In this document: positions 32,606 to 32,666 of the stretch, piece by piece
How positions within the stretch are numbered: the first letter of the stretch is position 1
Layout: every line of letters starts with the position of its first letter
Origin: Bacillota bacterium
GTDB taxonomy: Bacteria > Bacillota > Sulfobacillia > Symbiobacteriales > ZC4RG38
Length of the DNA stretch: 32,666 nucleotides
Direction of reading: 5' to 3'
NCBI GenBank assembly: GCA_021890795.1
Contig: JAKKUO010000024.1
Span: forward strand, 1 to 32,666
Translations under genes and position numbers: made by a program
Notes under the pieces: generated by a model
Database searches by the model: none
The model's input: only the letters and a program-made list of their open reading frames with translations
What the model was told of the DNA's origin: nothing

Positions 32606-32666
32606 TGGCAATCCGAATCGAGTAGGAGGGGGTGGCTAACCCCCGTCCTCTCACACCACCGGACAT

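Overview
The window comes from a very GC-rich, Gram-positive-type bacterium, most likely a high-GC, possibly thermophilic member of the Bacillota (Thermaerobacter or Symbiobacterium-like). The reasons are the gene set and order (pyruvate phosphate dikinase regulator, ppdK, dnaG, rpoD, and trmK-nif3), the strong GGAGG-type ribosome binding sites, the frequent GTG and TTG starts, and sigma-A type promoters of the TTGACA/TATAAT class. No species can be named from sequence alone. Nearly every gene has long open frames on the opposite strand, a GC-content artefact that has been left out.

Layout. 1-190: two tandem sigma-A promoters pointing out of the left edge. 190-1635: a PDZ/radical-SAM/DUF512 protein. 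1774-2990: a TetR regulator divergent from a small acyl-carrier-protein-like protein that lacks the usual serine. 3118-5197: a class III aminotransferase and an HD-domain hydrolase. 5365-6324: a PduO-type cobalamin adenosyltransferase and a small unknown gene. 6539-9254: an overlapping operon of an LCP-like membrane protein, trmK and a nif3-family gene. 9424-9918: an orphan with a possible RelE/ParE-like end. 9982-11440: a two-domain DUF2935 protein and a truncated haemoglobin. 11786-14789: a GH3-family acyl-adenylating enzyme overlapping an MFS exporter. 14800-16140: a decayed patch with tandem repeats, a frameshifted uvrA remnant, a small possible gene and a deacylase fragment. 16330-16651: two tRNA genes (CAU and Asn-GUU), each with its own promoter and terminator. 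16839-19433: copZ and copA with a CsoR-type operator. 19498-19920: an HxlR regulator. 20130-23177: dnaG-rpoD. 23560-27052: the ppdK regulator and ppdK. 27360-30857: a TAXI-type TRAP transporter operon. 30943-32558: an ECF sigma factor, a small putative anti-sigma protein and a membrane zinc-ribbon protein.

How it fits together. dnaG-rpoD and trmK-nif3 are normally close neighbours in Bacillota. Here they lie on the same strand but are separated by about 11 kb of mixed cargo (GH3/MFS, globin/DUF2935, copper export, two tRNAs, two pseudogenes), which suggests the block was split by insertion or rearrangement. Short tandem duplications (units of 16, 21, 24, 30, 30 and 44 bp) recur between and inside genes. 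In genes the units are multiples of three and fall in linkers. The most unusual items are the serine-less ACP-like protein, the tandem copying of the nif3 3' end with its stop codon, the GH3-MFS pair, the globin/DUF2935 pair, the ECF/zinc-ribbon module and the uvrA remnant.
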